NCBI GenBank assembly: GCA_902767385.1
Contig: CACXHA010000032.1
Location: 1-14,123 of the forward strand
Reading direction: 5' to 3'
Source of the DNA: an uncultured Elusimicrobium sp.
GTDB lineage: Bacteria; Elusimicrobiota; Elusimicrobia; Elusimicrobiales; Elusimicrobiaceae
Length of the DNA stretch: 14,123 nt
Shown here piece after piece: positions 13,771 through 14,123 of the stretch. Position numbers and translations under genes: made by a program. Under the pieces are notes generated by a model, which was not told the DNA's origin, made no database searches, and saw only the letters and a list, made by a program, of their open reading frames with translations. Positions within the stretch are counted from its first letter, which is position 1, and each line of letters starts with the position of its first letter.

Positions 13771-14123
13771 AAATCCCCCAGAATGTCCGCCGCAGCCCGT
13801 TTGGCTACACCGGGATCTCCTAAACTGGCGCGTAATTTAAGAAGTTCCTGGTGCATAGCTTCCAGTTTTTGCGGTTGAGAAAATAAGGTTTGCACTTCTT
13901 GGGTGCAAGCTTGCGGGTTGGCATTATTTTGAATTAATTCTTTAACAAGCGGTTTGTTGGCCAGTAAATTAACGAGGGAAATATACGGCACTTTAATAAC
14001 GGACCGCGCCACCAGGTAGGTGGGATAAAACATCTTGTAAGCCACTAACATGGGGACGCCTAAAAGTGCATTTTCAAGGGTGGCTGTTCCACTGCAAGTG
14101 AGCAAAAAGTCCATTTGCCCGCG
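13767..14123 (-). CDS. lpxB: Lipid A disaccharide synthase LpxB, C-terminal part only
   Basis: The frame is open to the window edge (118 visible residues), so the gene continues beyond 14123; the in-frame ATG at 14114 is internal. Visible motifs fit the end of LpxB: CSGTATLENALLGVPMLVAYK, then YISLVNLLANKPLVKELIQ, then a helical tail. In LpxB this region contributes the nucleotide-sugar site of the GT-B fold. LpxB joins lipid X to UDP-diacylglucosamine to make the lipid A disaccharide at the inner membrane. Its presence implies an outer membrane with lipid A. The stop overlaps the RSH start by 4 bp (ATGA). Confidence 0.92.
   Translation of the reverse strand, partial: RGQMDFLLTCSGTATLENALLGVPMLVAYKMFYPTYLVARSVIKVPYISLVNLLANKPLVKELIQNNANPQACTQEVQTLFSQPQKLEAMHQELLKLRASLGDPGVAKRAAADILGDL

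Noticed and set aside
14112..14114. ATG near the window edge as the start of a short 115-residue gene
   Set aside because: The frame stays open to the window edge and the sequence matches the interior and end of LpxB, so this is a truncated view of a longer gene.

Overview
The window (14,123 bp, mixed GC) comes from a diderm (Gram-negative) bacterium. It carries the C-terminal end of lipid A disaccharide synthase LpxB, a classical autotransporter with an outer-membrane barrel, and an OmpA/Pal-type peptidoglycan-binding lipoprotein. The style (autotransporter with long Asn/Thr-rich passenger repeats, POT peptide transporter, tightly packed housekeeping operons) would suit a host-associated, peptide-using bacterium. 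A gut Elusimicrobiota lineage is my best guess, but that is inference from general impression and not from a marker gene.

Layout. (1) 2-5131, plus strand: the 3' 4.6 kb of a giant autotransporter gene (5' end outside the window), followed 12 nt later by an OmpA-domain lipoprotein and a hairpin terminator (5147-5182). (2) 5183-5654, intergenic: a minus-strand tRNA-Glu(CTC), a 21-bp exact duplication of the tRNA 3' end 161 bp away, an inverted-repeat element between the two copies, a strong plus-strand promoter, and a leader that can fold into an outer stem with two hairpins. (3) 5655-10373, plus strand: ychF, a RumA/TrmA-family uracil-5 RNA methyltransferase and a PcrA/UvrD helicase, overlapping by 8 and 4 bp, so one translationally coupled operon. 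(4) 10374-10615: a 120-bp element with perfect 15-bp inverted ends, then a bidirectional terminator between convergent operons. (5) 10616-14123, minus strand: lpxB (partial), a short RelA/SpoT homologue (RSH) and a small zinc-ribbon membrane protein, joined by two ATGA overlaps, then a POT-family transporter 69 bp downstream.

How they work together: the first operon builds the cell surface (secreted beta-helix adhesin-like passenger plus a peptidoglycan anchor). The middle operon is translation and DNA-repair housekeeping. The minus-strand operon couples lipid A synthesis with stringent-response alarmone metabolism and peptide uptake, which is plausible physiology for growth control by nutrient supply.

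Most worth a second look: the tRNA 3'-end duplication with its nested inverted-repeat element, the similar hairpin element after pcrA, the structured ychF leader, the RSH protein that ends after its TGS domain and has TFTD where family members carry RXKD or EXDD, and CxxCH motifs in both the autotransporter and the adjacent lipoprotein. No CRISPR array, transposase or complete novel multi-gene system was seen.
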